The notes: generated by a model from the letters alone, not told the origin. A DNA stretch of 64,000 nt from Undibacterium pigrum (GCF_003201815.1 NZ_QJKB01000003.1:310001-374000), one strand, 5' to 3'; shown: positions 17,301 to 25,347, counted from the first letter of the stretch. Numbers and translations are program-made.

Positions 17301-17340
17301 GTATTCAAAAAAAATAAGCTCTATGATATTTATTGAATAC

Positions 17341-17401
17341 AGCATGACAAGAATAGAGGGTGATATTACGTTTCAAATGTAATCACATCAGCATTCATGC
17401 C
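17341..17401 (-). ncRNA. Compact Y-RNA-like hairpin unit 7
   Basis: About 61 nt. Lower stem GCATGA/TCATGC, conserved ATG and CTTG internal elements, upper stem GTGAT..TAC/GTA..ATCAC, and an A+T-rich apical loop. Confidence 0.75.
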
Positions 17402-17450
17402 ATATTCAAAACCTGTACTGCGACATCTGATTGCGGTATTGAGAAATACT

Positions 17451-17512
17451 GTACGACAAGGATTGCTTGCGATTATTTTTTCGGATGTAATCGCCAGCGC
17501 ATTCGTACTGCA
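17451..17512 (-). ncRNA. Compact Y-RNA-like hairpin unit 8
   Basis: About 61 nt. Lower stem GTACGA/TCGTAC, internal loop with ATG on one side and CCTTG on the other, perfect upper stem GCGATTA/TAATCGC and a loop of about 12 bases. The lower stem differs in sequence from unit 7 but compensatory changes keep the pairing, which supports a selected RNA structure. Confidence 0.78.
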
Positions 17513-17551
17513 TTTCAAACTCAAGACCACCTTCACATGGTCTTTGAAGCA

Positions 17552-17616
17552 CTGCATGACAAGGTTTAAAGGTGATTTTACAGTTAGAGGTGTAATCACA
17601 TTTGCATTCATGCTGC
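17552..17616 (-). ncRNA. Compact Y-RNA-like hairpin unit 9
   Basis: About 65 nt. Lower stem GCATGA/TCATGC, conserved ATG and CCTTG elements, upper stem GTGATT/AATCAC, apical loop of about 20 bases. It is the unit nearest to rsr. Confidence 0.75.
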
Positions 17617-17648
17617 GTTCAAAAACTTTTACTACCTGGACTGGCGAG

Positions 17649-17673
17649 GCACATACTGCATTTGCCCCGCCAG
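17649..17673 (-). terminator. Hairpin just downstream of rsr (partial terminator or processing stem)
   Basis: In RNA sense the arms CTGGCGGGGC and GCCTCGCCAG pair over 10 bp with one G-U and a loop of about 13 bases, 8 bases after the rsr stop. Only a weak T run follows some 15 bases later, so it more likely marks a processing or attenuation point between rsr mRNA and the Y RNAs than a full terminator. Confidence 0.55.
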
Positions 17674-17680
17674 CGGTTCT

Positions 17681-19255
17681 TTAAATATCAATTGCTTTTA
17701 CTTCACCTACCCAGTGCTCTGCACTCAACTGACCTGCAGCAAAGGCTGCGATAATTTTAAATACGGCGTCAGAAAAACCACCTACATTCAAAATATCATC
17801 TCTTTCTGCTGCCTGTGTCGTGCCATAAGGCGCGATATCTATGCACACCAGCTTCGCTTGTGGATTGCGTTGTTTGAACACATTCCATTCAGCCATGGTG
17901 GCAGTAGAACGGCCACGGCTTGCCTCCATCCATGATTCATTGTCAGAGACAAAGATCACCAGGTCAGCTTGCGCTTTCTGTTTGTTCAACTGCACCAGTG
18001 GTGCACTGCAATTGGTGCCACCGCCACCTATCGCTGCCAGCTTTTGCGCATTGGTCATCACGCTGTCACGTGGGTTCAACTCACATTTCACGACCTTTTC
18101 TTCAAACGGCAAGACCAGAGTCGATGGATTCTTACGCAGCATGGCAGCCGCTACCAGGGCAGCGATGTCTATGCAACGTACTGCTGTCGTTGCAGAGCCA
18201 CGGTAACCTGTGACTGCAGATGACATGGAGCCTGACACGTCAGCACATACCACGACCTTGCCAAATATCTCTGGCACATTGCTCAAGGCAATCTCCATCG
18301 CATCCTGCAAGGCATTCTTGATAGGCAACGGCACTTCTTCATTCGCTGCCTTGTAAGCCGCCATCAACTGATAAGGAAACACCTTGGCTTTGGCAATTGC
18401 CTCTGCATTACTCAGTTTAGCGGCAATCAAGTCCACCATGCCTGGCAAGGCATACACACCATGACGACCAAAGGTGTTCAAGTTCATACGCAACATCTGC
18501 CAGCCAGCCTGACGGGCGATCTGTGCCCAGTCTTCTGTCGTTAAGTCCATCGCTGTCAGCATCTGGAATGGCACGTCCGGCAAAGCCAGGCTGCGGTCTT
18601 TCTTGAAAGCCTCAAACGCTGCAACGACTGGTGGCAAAGCTTCTGCCTTGTATGGCTTGCCTATCAACCAGGCGAAGAAGGCTTCACGCCATGCTTCGAC
18701 AGGTTTTGGATGCACCATTTTTACAACGTCTGCCAGTGATGGCGTAGTACCCACCGCTGCTGCCAGCAATTCTTTTTCGCTGGCAGTATTCAACCATGCC
18801 TGTACCAGTTTTTTAGGGCGGCTACCCAGAGACTTACGACCTATCGCACCTGAACGCAGTATCTGCACAAAGTTACGCAACATCTTGCCGTTATTCATTA
18901 CACGCTTGAAAGTACGTGGCAACTCGACTGCATTACGCATGGTCAGTGCTGCTACCAGCAAGGCTGGCATGTCTTTCATATAGCCACGTTCACGGCAGTA
19001 AATCGCTGTTTGCGCTACAAACAATGGCGTTACCTCTTTGGTCAAATCCAGCACGGTTGCCAGTTGCGCTTCTGCACTGGCGTAGTAAGTCGCGTTCAGG
19101 CAACCAGTAGCTGCATATTGCGCCAGCTTGTGTTCAGCAGTGAACTTGTAGGCTGCAACGCCGGAAAAATTTGTTGTATTTGTTTCATCAGTTACTGGCA
19201 AAAATTTATTTGTCAGTGAGTTTTTTAAACTTTGGAACAATTGTGTATTAACCAT
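17681..19255 (-). CDS. rsr: Ro60-family RNA-binding protein Rsr (TROVE and von Willebrand A domains)
   Basis: 524 residues from the ATG MVNTQLFQSL. Rsr is the bacterial Ro60 orthologue: a ring of TROVE HEAT-like repeats binds Y RNA and the ends of misfolded or fragmented RNA, and works with exonucleases. The TROVE domain spans about residues 20-330 (TAIYCRERGYMKDMPALLVA is characteristic). The C-terminal vWA domain has the MIDAS motif DVSGSMS near 360 and a later GGGGTNC that supplies the MIDAS threonine. It is first in the operon behind a sigma54 promoter about 370 bases upstream, and the Y RNAs that it should bind follow directly. Confidence 0.95.
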   Translation of the reverse strand: MVNTQLFQSLKNSLTNKFLPVTDETNTTNFSGVAAYKFTAEHKLAQYAATGCLNATYYASAEAQLATVLDLTKEVTPLFVAQTAIYCRERGYMKDMPALLVAALTMRNAVELPRTFKRVMNNGKMLRNFVQILRSGAIGRKSLGSRPKKLVQAWLNTASEKELLAAAVGTTPSLADVVKMVHPKPVEAWREAFFAWLIGKPYKAEALPPVVAAFEAFKKDRSLALPDVPFQMLTAMDLTTEDWAQIARQAGWQMLRMNLNTFGRHGVYALPGMVDLIAAKLSNAEAIAKAKVFPYQLMAAYKAANEEVPLPIKNALQDAMEIALSNVPEIFGKVVVCADVSGSMSSAVTGYRGSATTAVRCIDIAALVAAAMLRKNPSTLVLPFEEKVVKCELNPRDSVMTNAQKLAAIGGGGTNCSAPLVQLNKQKAQADLVIFVSDNESWMEASRGRSTATMAEWNVFKQRNPQAKLVCIDIAPYGTTQAAERDDILNVGGFSDAVFKIIAAFAAGQLSAEHWVGEVKAIDI

Positions 19256-19270
19256 TTCATTTCCTTTTTT

Positions 19271-19371
19271 GGACTTGCACAAAACCGCCCCAGCTGCGTT
19301 GCAGCTCCTAGCCGTACTATTCGTACTGTCGTCGTCGCTGACGCCTTGCTGGGACAATTTTGTGCAAGTCC
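19271..19371. repeat. Long palindromic element directly upstream of rsr
   Basis: Terminal arms of 24 bases (GGACTTGCACAAAA...CCCAGC and complement) differ at only a few positions, and those differences form G-U pairs in the minus-strand RNA, giving an uninterrupted 24-bp stem. The interior carries small hairpins (GTACGAATAGTAC, AGCTGCAACGCAGCT). It may be a mobile palindromic element or a structured leader. Its near end lies about 15 bases before the rsr start codon. Confidence 0.75.
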
Positions 19372-19382
19372 TGTTTTTTCAT

Positions 19383-19440
19383 TGGTGGACACGACGGGAT
19401 TCGAACCCGCACAATGCAACAACCAGAGCATTACTTCTGG
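19383..19440 (-). ncRNA. tRNA 3'-half-like element in the rsr leader
   Basis: In RNA sense: an anticodon-arm-like hairpin CCAGA/TCTGG with an 8-base loop, then a spacer, a canonical T arm GCGGG-TTCGAAT-CCCGT, then CGTGTCC-A-CCA resembling the 3' acceptor strand, discriminator base and an encoded CCA end. No matching 5' acceptor strand (GGACACG) or D arm is present, so it is not an intact tRNA gene. Confidence 0.6.
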
Positions 19441-19525
19441 CCACTGCCATGATTGGAAACGCGCGCCAGTTGACACCCTTACGGGGAGCGGCAACCTGCA
19501 TCTGCAACCTTGCTCATGACAATAC

Positions 19526-19594
19526 TTAGACTGCATCTGGTTTTATCCAGCCCACCCAGGACTCAATCGTTTTCGGTGGTGGCACTCCCTTCAT
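19526..19594 (-). other. Possible 22-codon leader reading frame upstream of rsr
   Basis: The first ATG-initiated frame of this kind after the sigma54 promoter encodes 22 residues ending SWVGWIKPDAV. The Rsr C-terminus ends HWVGEVKAIDI, so the frame may be a leftover of a lost rsr-like 3' end or a leader peptide. The ribosome site is weak (AGG 5 bases upstream). Confidence 0.35.
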
Positions 19595-19620
19595 GCCTGC
19601 ATGCCCTACACTCCATCTAT

Positions 19621-19636
19621 TGCAATGGGCGTGCCA
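19621..19636 (-). promoter_or_regulatory. Sigma54 promoter of the rsr-Y RNA-rtcBA operon
   Basis: The minus-strand sequence TGGCACGCCCATTGCA matches the -24/-12 consensus TGGCACGnnnnTTGCW at every defined position. The divergent rtcR gene encodes a sigma54 activator and starts 140 bases away. Transcription would begin near 19609 and read towards rsr. Confidence 0.92.
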
Positions 19637-19676
19637 GGTCTGTGCCATAGCTCCAAATTTCTTCTTAAGTTATTGA

Positions 19677-19765
19677 TTTAAATAGACATATAAAGAAATA
19701 AGTGAAAACTCACAAGACCAATCCACAAAGCAAATTTCCTATATAATTATCTAAATAGATAAATA
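19677..19765. promoter_or_regulatory. Candidate RtcR upstream activating sites
   Basis: Two related A+T-rich sites, TTTAAATAGACATATA (19677-19692) and ATCTAAATAGATAAATA (19749-19765), lie 40-145 bases upstream of the sigma54 promoter. The second includes the inverted repeat TATCTA-AA-TAGATA (19748-19761). The position suits enhancer binding by RtcR, but no known RtcR consensus was applied. Confidence 0.4.
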
Positions 19766-19775
19766 TTTATCCAAA

Positions 19776-21386
19776 ATGATTAAGAAGAAAAAAGTCGTCA
19801 TCGGTTTTATAGGCACGCAACTCGATAGTGGCCGTGGCAGTGGTCGCTGGGAAAAATGGCGGCCTACGGTTGCGCTGACCCAGCATGAAGATATTGTCAT
19901 TGACCGCATTGATTTGCTGTACAGCGGCCAGCATGAGCCCTTGCTCGCGCAACTGGAAAAGGACATCGCTGATACTTCGCCAGAGACCAAGCTACGTTCA
20001 CATCAGCTGGAAATAAAAGATCCCTGGGATTTTGAAGATGTGTATGGCTGCCTGTTTGACTTTGCCAGGTCTTACCCCTTCGATACTGACAAAGAAGAAT
20101 ACTGGGTGCACATCACCACAGGCACCCACGTGGCACAGATTTGCCTGTTCCTGATGACAGAGGCCAGCTACCTGCCCGGCAAGCTCTTGCAGACTTCGCC
20201 ACCACGGCGGCAGACCAAGGCCAATTTTGGTGAGATGACCATCATTGATCTGGACCTGTCACGCTATGACCAGATCGCCCAGCGCTTTAGCCGCGAACAG
20301 GAAGAAGGTGTGGCCTTCCTGAAATCTGGCATTGCCACCCGCAATGCGCGCTTTAACACCATGATAGATGAGATAGAACGTGTTGCCATCAAGTCCAAGG
20401 CTGCCATCCTGCTGATGGGGCCGACTGGTGCCGGCAAGTCCTTTCTGGCGCGGCGTATATTTGAATTGAAAAAAGCCAGGCACAGGCTGGAGGGCAAGTT
20501 TGTCGAAGTCAACTGCGCCACCCTGCGTGGTGACGGTGCGGGCTCAACCTTGTTCGGCCATATCAAGGGTTCGTTCACCGGTGCCATGTCTGACCGTCCC
20601 GGTTTGCTAAGAACAGCACACAAGGGCTTGCTGTTTCTTGATGAAATTGGTGAGCTGGGCCTGGATGAACAAGCTATGCTGCTCAAGGCGGTGGAAGAAA
20701 AACGTTTCTTCCCCGTGGGTGGTGACCATGAAGTGCAAAGTGATTTCCAACTGGTTGCAGGTACCAACCGTGATCTGGGCAAGGAAGTGGCGGCAGGCCG
20801 TTTCCGTGAAGACTTGTATGCACGTATCAATCTGTGGTCGTATGAATTACCTGGTCTGAGTGGCCGGGTAGAAGATATCGCACCGAATATCGATTACCTG
20901 CTGTCGCAGTACAGTGCTGAGAATGGACAGATGGTGCGCTTCAATAAAGAAGCGAAAGACAGCTATATGGAATTTGCCACTTCCGCACAGGCGGTGTGGG
21001 CTGGTAACTTCCGCGATTTGTCAGCCTCCGTCACGCGCATGGCCACACTGGCTGACGCCGGGCGCATCAATGACCAGAATGTAGGTGAAGAAATCAAACG
21101 TCTGCAACGCCTGTGGTCACATGCGCATGAAGGCGATGGTGGAAACCATGAGCTGGATTTGCATGACTATCTGGATGCAGAACAAGTGGCGCAACTGGAT
21201 TTATTCGATGCTGTGCAATTACAGGCGGTGCTGGCAGTTTGCCTGCGTTCTAAAAACATGTCGGAAGCTGGCCGTAAATTGTTTGCTGTTTCGCGCAGTG
21301 CTAAAGCCAACCCCAACGATGCAGACAGGCTTAAAAAGTATCTCAACAAGTTTGGTTTGCAATGGGATGCGCTACACAGGGACTAA
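19776..21386 (+). CDS. rtcR: RtcR, sigma54-dependent activator of RNA repair
   Basis: 536 residues. The N-terminal CARF-like RtcR domain (about 1-180) starts KKKVVIGFIGTQLDSG and senses RNA-damage ligands. The AAA+ domain has Walker A GPTGAGKS (near residue 215), the sigma54-contact loop GSFTGA (a variant of GAFTGA, near 265) and Walker B LLFLDEIGEL (near 286). A C-terminal helix-turn-helix region follows (SEAGRKLFAVSRSAK). It is divergent from rsr with a perfect sigma54 promoter between them. In enterobacteria the RtcR CARF domain responds to tRNA fragments with cyclic-phosphate ends; the same is inferred here. Confidence 0.96.
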   Translation: MIKKKKVVIGFIGTQLDSGRGSGRWEKWRPTVALTQHEDIVIDRIDLLYSGQHEPLLAQLEKDIADTSPETKLRSHQLEIKDPWDFEDVYGCLFDFARSYPFDTDKEEYWVHITTGTHVAQICLFLMTEASYLPGKLLQTSPPRRQTKANFGEMTIIDLDLSRYDQIAQRFSREQEEGVAFLKSGIATRNARFNTMIDEIERVAIKSKAAILLMGPTGAGKSFLARRIFELKKARHRLEGKFVEVNCATLRGDGAGSTLFGHIKGSFTGAMSDRPGLLRTAHKGLLFLDEIGELGLDEQAMLLKAVEEKRFFPVGGDHEVQSDFQLVAGTNRDLGKEVAAGRFREDLYARINLWSYELPGLSGRVEDIAPNIDYLLSQYSAENGQMVRFNKEAKDSYMEFATSAQAVWAGNFRDLSASVTRMATLADAGRINDQNVGEEIKRLQRLWSHAHEGDGGNHELDLHDYLDAEQVAQLDLFDAVQLQAVLAVCLRSKNMSEAGRKLFAVSRSAKANPNDADRLKKYLNKFGLQWDALHRD

Positions 21387-21400
21387 AGCCTGGGATAGTT

Positions 21401-22321
21401 TCAATTATGCCGTTCTATGATGACATACTCGTTTTCCGTCGTGGAAAACAAACTGAAACCGCGGCGGCTGAGCATCTTCATCATATTAGAGCCTGATTTG
21501 CAGGCAGCGAACAGACGGCGATTTTTAAAATGCATGCAAAAGAAATCGGTCATGGCAGCGCCTATGCCCAGGCCGCGGTATTCATCTGCCACCACCATGG
21601 CATGCAGTTCGCGCTCTGATCCTTGCTGATTATCGACGCCATACAACATGAAAAATCCGGCCATACGGCCATTGATGATGGACACCCAGAATTCAACCGG
21701 CACTTTTTGCTGACCACCTGCCCATGTGTGCCTGACTGTCTGCCCCTCGACTATGCCTTGCCTGAAAGCTGTCACCAGTGTGCGTTGCAAGACCGCATTT
21801 GAAATGTCTTCTGACAAATCTCCGCTTTGTGCACCATTCACGGCCAGGCGCACTATGCCATCAGCATCCTCAGGTAAAGCCCTACGTATGCTGGCCCTGT
21901 TGCGTCTTTGCTGGCGAAGAAGTCTGATATTCGCACGCAAGTATTGAGCATACCTCAACAGACGCTGGTTCATTCTGGTTACGCTTGTCACCAATACTGC
22001 AATCAAACCATATAGCAAAATACTCTGGACAATATCAAATACCAGCAACATCAGACTACCCGACTGAAACACCTGACTGAAGACCTGTGCCCTCGCCAGA
22101 CTGGACAATACCACCAGAAAAACCGTCATGCGCCGCGACAGCAAGGCAGCACTCATCGCTACAGGAAAAATATAAAACGGCGCATAAAAACTATACGGCC
22201 CTGTGAACTCATCCAGGCAATACAGCAGTGACTCAAGCAATAGCAAGCCAGAAAAAATCCAGCGGGCATCAAGCTTGAGCAGTTTATTTCTGGTAGTCGC
22301 AAATAATACAGAAGGCAACAT
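21401..22321 (-). CDS. Membrane-anchored GNAT acetyltransferase
   Basis: 306 residues from the ATG at 22321 (an upstream TTG is less likely). The first ~125 residues contain about four hydrophobic segments (LLLLESLLY, YAPFYIFPVAMSAALLS, LMLLVFDIVQSILLYGLIAVLVTSV), followed by a basic helical linker rich in Arg. The C-terminal GNAT domain (about 140-300) has motif A as HAMVVADEYRGLGIGAAM, the acetyl-CoA pyrophosphate loop. The acetyl acceptor is unknown. It is convergent with rtcR, with a gap of only 14 bases. Confidence 0.8.
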   Translation of the reverse strand: MLPSVLFATTRNKLLKLDARWIFSGLLLLESLLYCLDEFTGPYSFYAPFYIFPVAMSAALLSRRMTVFLVVLSSLARAQVFSQVFQSGSLMLLVFDIVQSILLYGLIAVLVTSVTRMNQRLLRYAQYLRANIRLLRQQRRNRASIRRALPEDADGIVRLAVNGAQSGDLSEDISNAVLQRTLVTAFRQGIVEGQTVRHTWAGGQQKVPVEFWVSIINGRMAGFFMLYGVDNQQGSERELHAMVVADEYRGLGIGAAMTDFFCMHFKNRRLFAACKSGSNMMKMLSRRGFSLFSTTENEYVIIERHN

Positions 22322-22610
22322 CGGGCTATATCCATTTTTCAAACAGCGCGATAGTCAGTCAGGCGGGTCAAATAAGCAAGTATTTTATTGTCAAAGTAGT
22401 CTCAATTTGTTACCGGGTGTGCCTACTCAAATACAAGTATTTATCTTCCCGCAAGATACCCTGCGGGAAATCATATAGAATCCAGCCCTTTTGCATAATG
22501 CTGTACTTACATGCAGTATTTTTCCGCACTCGTTATCTGGACCCAGAGCGTTCAAGCAATTGATTTCCCCGCACTGTGACAGCCCGCACCAGGCATCAGC
22601 TTACCTATAC

Positions 22611-23402
22611 ATGTTAAAAAAACTCGCCAAACTCAGTCCTCTGCTTTTTTTTGCCCTGATCAGCCTTTCCTTTGTTGATCTTTCACGCTTTGAAATCCCT
22701 TTTCTTGAGCTTCCAGTCCCTGGCACAGGAGAATTTGCCGGCTGTCGCCAGTTTTTTACAAAAGGGCAAATACCTGCACTTAAGCAGGCCAGCGAGATGC
22801 GTCCGCGGGCACTGTGTTTTTCGGCCTTTGCCGTCATGCATTCTGGCAAAAGCCATACGCCTATCTATGTCGCTGAAAAGCTGAACCGACAGATCCTATT
22901 GAGAGCCAGGGACAATGAACGCAGCAATCAGTTCTATGCCGATGCCAGGCTGCCAAGTGCAGAACGCGCTGAGCTTGATGATTACAAAGGTTCAGGTTAT
23001 GACCGTGGCCATATGGCACCAGCCGCGGATATGGTCGACAGCACCGCCATGGCGCAAAGTTTTTCACTGGCCAATATGGTGCCGCAAGCCCCCGTCAATA
23101 ACCGCAAGACCTGGGCCTCGATAGAAAAAGCTACGCGCCAGTACATCTTGCGTGCGCAAGGCGATGTGTACGTCATTACGGGGCCGGTATATGGCCAGCA
23201 TCCTGCAACCATAGGCAATAACAAGGTCTGGGTACCTAAATACTTGTACAAACTGATTTATGATCCCAATACTGGCCGAGCCTGGGCGCATTGGGTAGAA
23301 AATACTGACGATGCCCAGGCTGGCAAGCCTATCAGTTATCAGGAACTGGTACAAAAGACTGGCATACAGTTCCTGCCTGCCTTGAAGCAAGGTGACATAT
23401 AA
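22611..23402 (+). CDS. Exported DNA/RNA non-specific endonuclease
   Basis: 263 residues from the ATG at 22611 (MLKKLAKLSPLLFFALISL), which gives a good signal peptide or N-terminal anchor; the longer upstream frame has no such feature. The catalytic motif DRGHMAPAADM (His general base with preceding Arg) is intact, and the metal-binding Asn is in the SLANMVPQ...NNRKTW stretch, as in Serratia/NUC1-type beta-beta-alpha-metal nucleases. It acts outside the cytoplasm, probably for nucleic-acid scavenging. No immunity-like gene is adjacent. Confidence 0.9.
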   Translation: MLKKLAKLSPLLFFALISLSFVDLSRFEIPFLELPVPGTGEFAGCRQFFTKGQIPALKQASEMRPRALCFSAFAVMHSGKSHTPIYVAEKLNRQILLRARDNERSNQFYADARLPSAERAELDDYKGSGYDRGHMAPAADMVDSTAMAQSFSLANMVPQAPVNNRKTWASIEKATRQYILRAQGDVYVITGPVYGQHPATIGNNKVWVPKYLYKLIYDPNTGRAWAHWVENTDDAQAGKPISYQELVQKTGIQFLPALKQGDI

Positions 23403-23644
23403 CTGTCATGGAAAATGAATTGTTTCTCTTCACTTCATTGATGTTGTTTGACGTTACCGGCTCGCGTGAATAAATCACATGAAAATCACTGTTTTTTGCC
23501 TGACTTGCAAGAAACTGTAATAAACTTTGTCACTTATCCAAAAGTCAAGTAGCCTGTTTTTCGCATTAATTCTGTTTTATTGCAGCTTTCTAGTTTTCCC
23601 CAGCATTTATCCATGTCTTGCCTATTAACTGAAGGAAAAAGTCC

Positions 23645-24871
23645 ATGAATCTCATTGAACGTGCGAAAAATATTACTCTGACGCCAAAAACAGAATGGCC
23701 AGTCATCGCAGGGGAAAGTACCAACACGGTAGACTTGTTTAAAAACTATGTTGCGCCACTGGCAGCCATCCCTGCCGTTGCCAGCTTCATCGGCATGAGC
23801 ATCATTGGTTTCAGCGTGCCCCTGGTAGGACATATACGCCTGCCCATCATTACTGGCATCACTGCCATGGTGATGAGCTTTGTATTTGCGCTGATAGGCG
23901 TATATCTGATCTCGCTGGTGATTGATGCTCTGGCACCACAATTTGGTGCGACAAAAAATCCGGAGCAAGCTTTGAAAGTCGCGGCCTATTCATTTACACC
24001 GGGCTGGCTTGCTGGCGTATTTTCTCTTTTACCTTCGTTAAGCATGCTTGGAGTAGTGGCAGGTTTGTATGGCATCTATCTGCTTTACCTGGGTCTGCCT
24101 GTACTCATGAAAGCACCTCAGGAAAAAGCTACAGCCTATACCGCAGTGTCTGTAATTTGCTCTATTGTGATCATGATCGTTTTCAGCGTGGTGATCGGTG
24201 CTGTAGGTGGCAGTTCCATGTCTGGCTTGGCCAGTCATGTCACAACCCGCACCGCTGAAACCAGTGGTGCTTTAGGGGAACTTGAAAAAATGGGCAAGCG
24301 GATGGAAGAGGCCAACAAGAAAATGGATGAGGCCAAAAAATCCGGTGACCAGCAAGCTGAAATGAAAGCGGCTACCGAAGCCCTGGGCGCAGTCCTGGGC
24401 GGTGGTAGCCAGGCCGAAGTTGTTGACAAGGACAAACTCAAAGCCTTGCTGCCAGAAACTATCGGGGGTTTGAAACGCGCCAGCATCGAAGGTGAAAAAA
24501 CTGCCATGGGTGAATTCAAAATTGCCAAGGCAGAAGCGCGCTATGCCGATGAAAATAATCATCAGGTCAGAGTCACCATCACCGATACAGGTGGCAGCAA
24601 AATGTTTGGCACCATGTTTGCCTGGGGCATGATGGAGCAAGACAAGGAAACTGATAATGGCTACGAGAAAATGGGCAAGGTCAATGGCCGTCCTACTCAT
24701 GAAAGATTTCAAAAGGATGGCTCAACCGGTGAATACAGCCTTTTGGTCGGTGGCCGCTTTATCGTAGAAACTCATGGCGACAATGTCGACATGGCCACCA
24801 TCAAGACAGCATCTGCATCAGTCGGTTACGACAAGCTGGAAGCGATGAAGAACGAAGGTGTAAAGCAGTAA
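23645..24871 (+). CDS. YIP1-domain membrane protein with unknown C-terminal domain
   Basis: 408 residues. The N-terminal half is a YIP1-type domain: MNLIERAKNITLTPKTEWPVIAGE, then five hydrophobic segments up to about residue 200. A charged, probably coiled-coil stretch (about 215-260, EKMGKRMEEANKKMDEAKK) leads to a soluble C-terminal domain of about 140 residues with beta-strand-like repeats (VRVTITDTGG, YSLLVGGRFIVETHG). The function is unknown. The ATG follows a clear AAGGAAAAAGTCC-like ribosome site. Confidence 0.8.
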   Translation: MNLIERAKNITLTPKTEWPVIAGESTNTVDLFKNYVAPLAAIPAVASFIGMSIIGFSVPLVGHIRLPIITGITAMVMSFVFALIGVYLISLVIDALAPQFGATKNPEQALKVAAYSFTPGWLAGVFSLLPSLSMLGVVAGLYGIYLLYLGLPVLMKAPQEKATAYTAVSVICSIVIMIVFSVVIGAVGGSSMSGLASHVTTRTAETSGALGELEKMGKRMEEANKKMDEAKKSGDQQAEMKAATEALGAVLGGGSQAEVVDKDKLKALLPETIGGLKRASIEGEKTAMGEFKIAKAEARYADENNHQVRVTITDTGGSKMFGTMFAWGMMEQDKETDNGYEKMGKVNGRPTHERFQKDGSTGEYSLLVGGRFIVETHGDNVDMATIKTASASVGYDKLEAMKNEGVKQ

Positions 24872-25347
24872 GCAGCAATTTCAGACACAGTCATCAGCAT
24901 CAGCATCAAGTGTTACAGAAGATCGCACTTGTAGTAGCAAACCGCATCACTCCAATGTAGAACCCGACAAACATCCTGTCCACACTGGTACTAGCCACAT
25001 GCGCTTGCCAGTCGGATAGAACTGCTCTCATTGAGCTGCCCGCCTCACCCTCACTGGATGCTCTTCCAGCGACAAAAGTCTCCCCAAAAAAGCAAGCTTG
25101 CTGATAAAGCTGTTGGATATTTCCAGCATTCAAAACGCATAAATCCCTCACCCGCTTCCATCTTGAGCATGTCTGAGCAAGGCAAAGCTTGCCTGGTACT
25201 GTCTCAAAAACACACCATTGTGCGCTAACGCACCGATGAAAAATCACGCTCCTTTTACTCTGTGCAACAGGAGTTACATCCTTGATATTCCGGCTCCGGC
25301 TTTTGCACTACTTCTACCTTGTATATTAAAACTTAGAAAGAATACCT
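24872..25347. other. Intergenic region upstream of the OmpA-family gene
   Basis: About 475 bases without a convincing gene. Short frames on either strand show no start signals or recognisable features. The region should hold the promoter and leader of the OmpA gene at 25348. Confidence 0.5.

Noticed and set aside
17030..17620. CRISPR array
   Set aside because: The repeats are ~100 bases apart and diverged, with paired stems rather than identical short repeats and unique spacers. No cas genes are present.
19383..19460. Functional tRNA gene
   Set aside because: T arm and CCA end are present, but no 5' acceptor strand complementary to CGTGTCC and no D arm can be found upstream. Kept only as a tRNA-like element.
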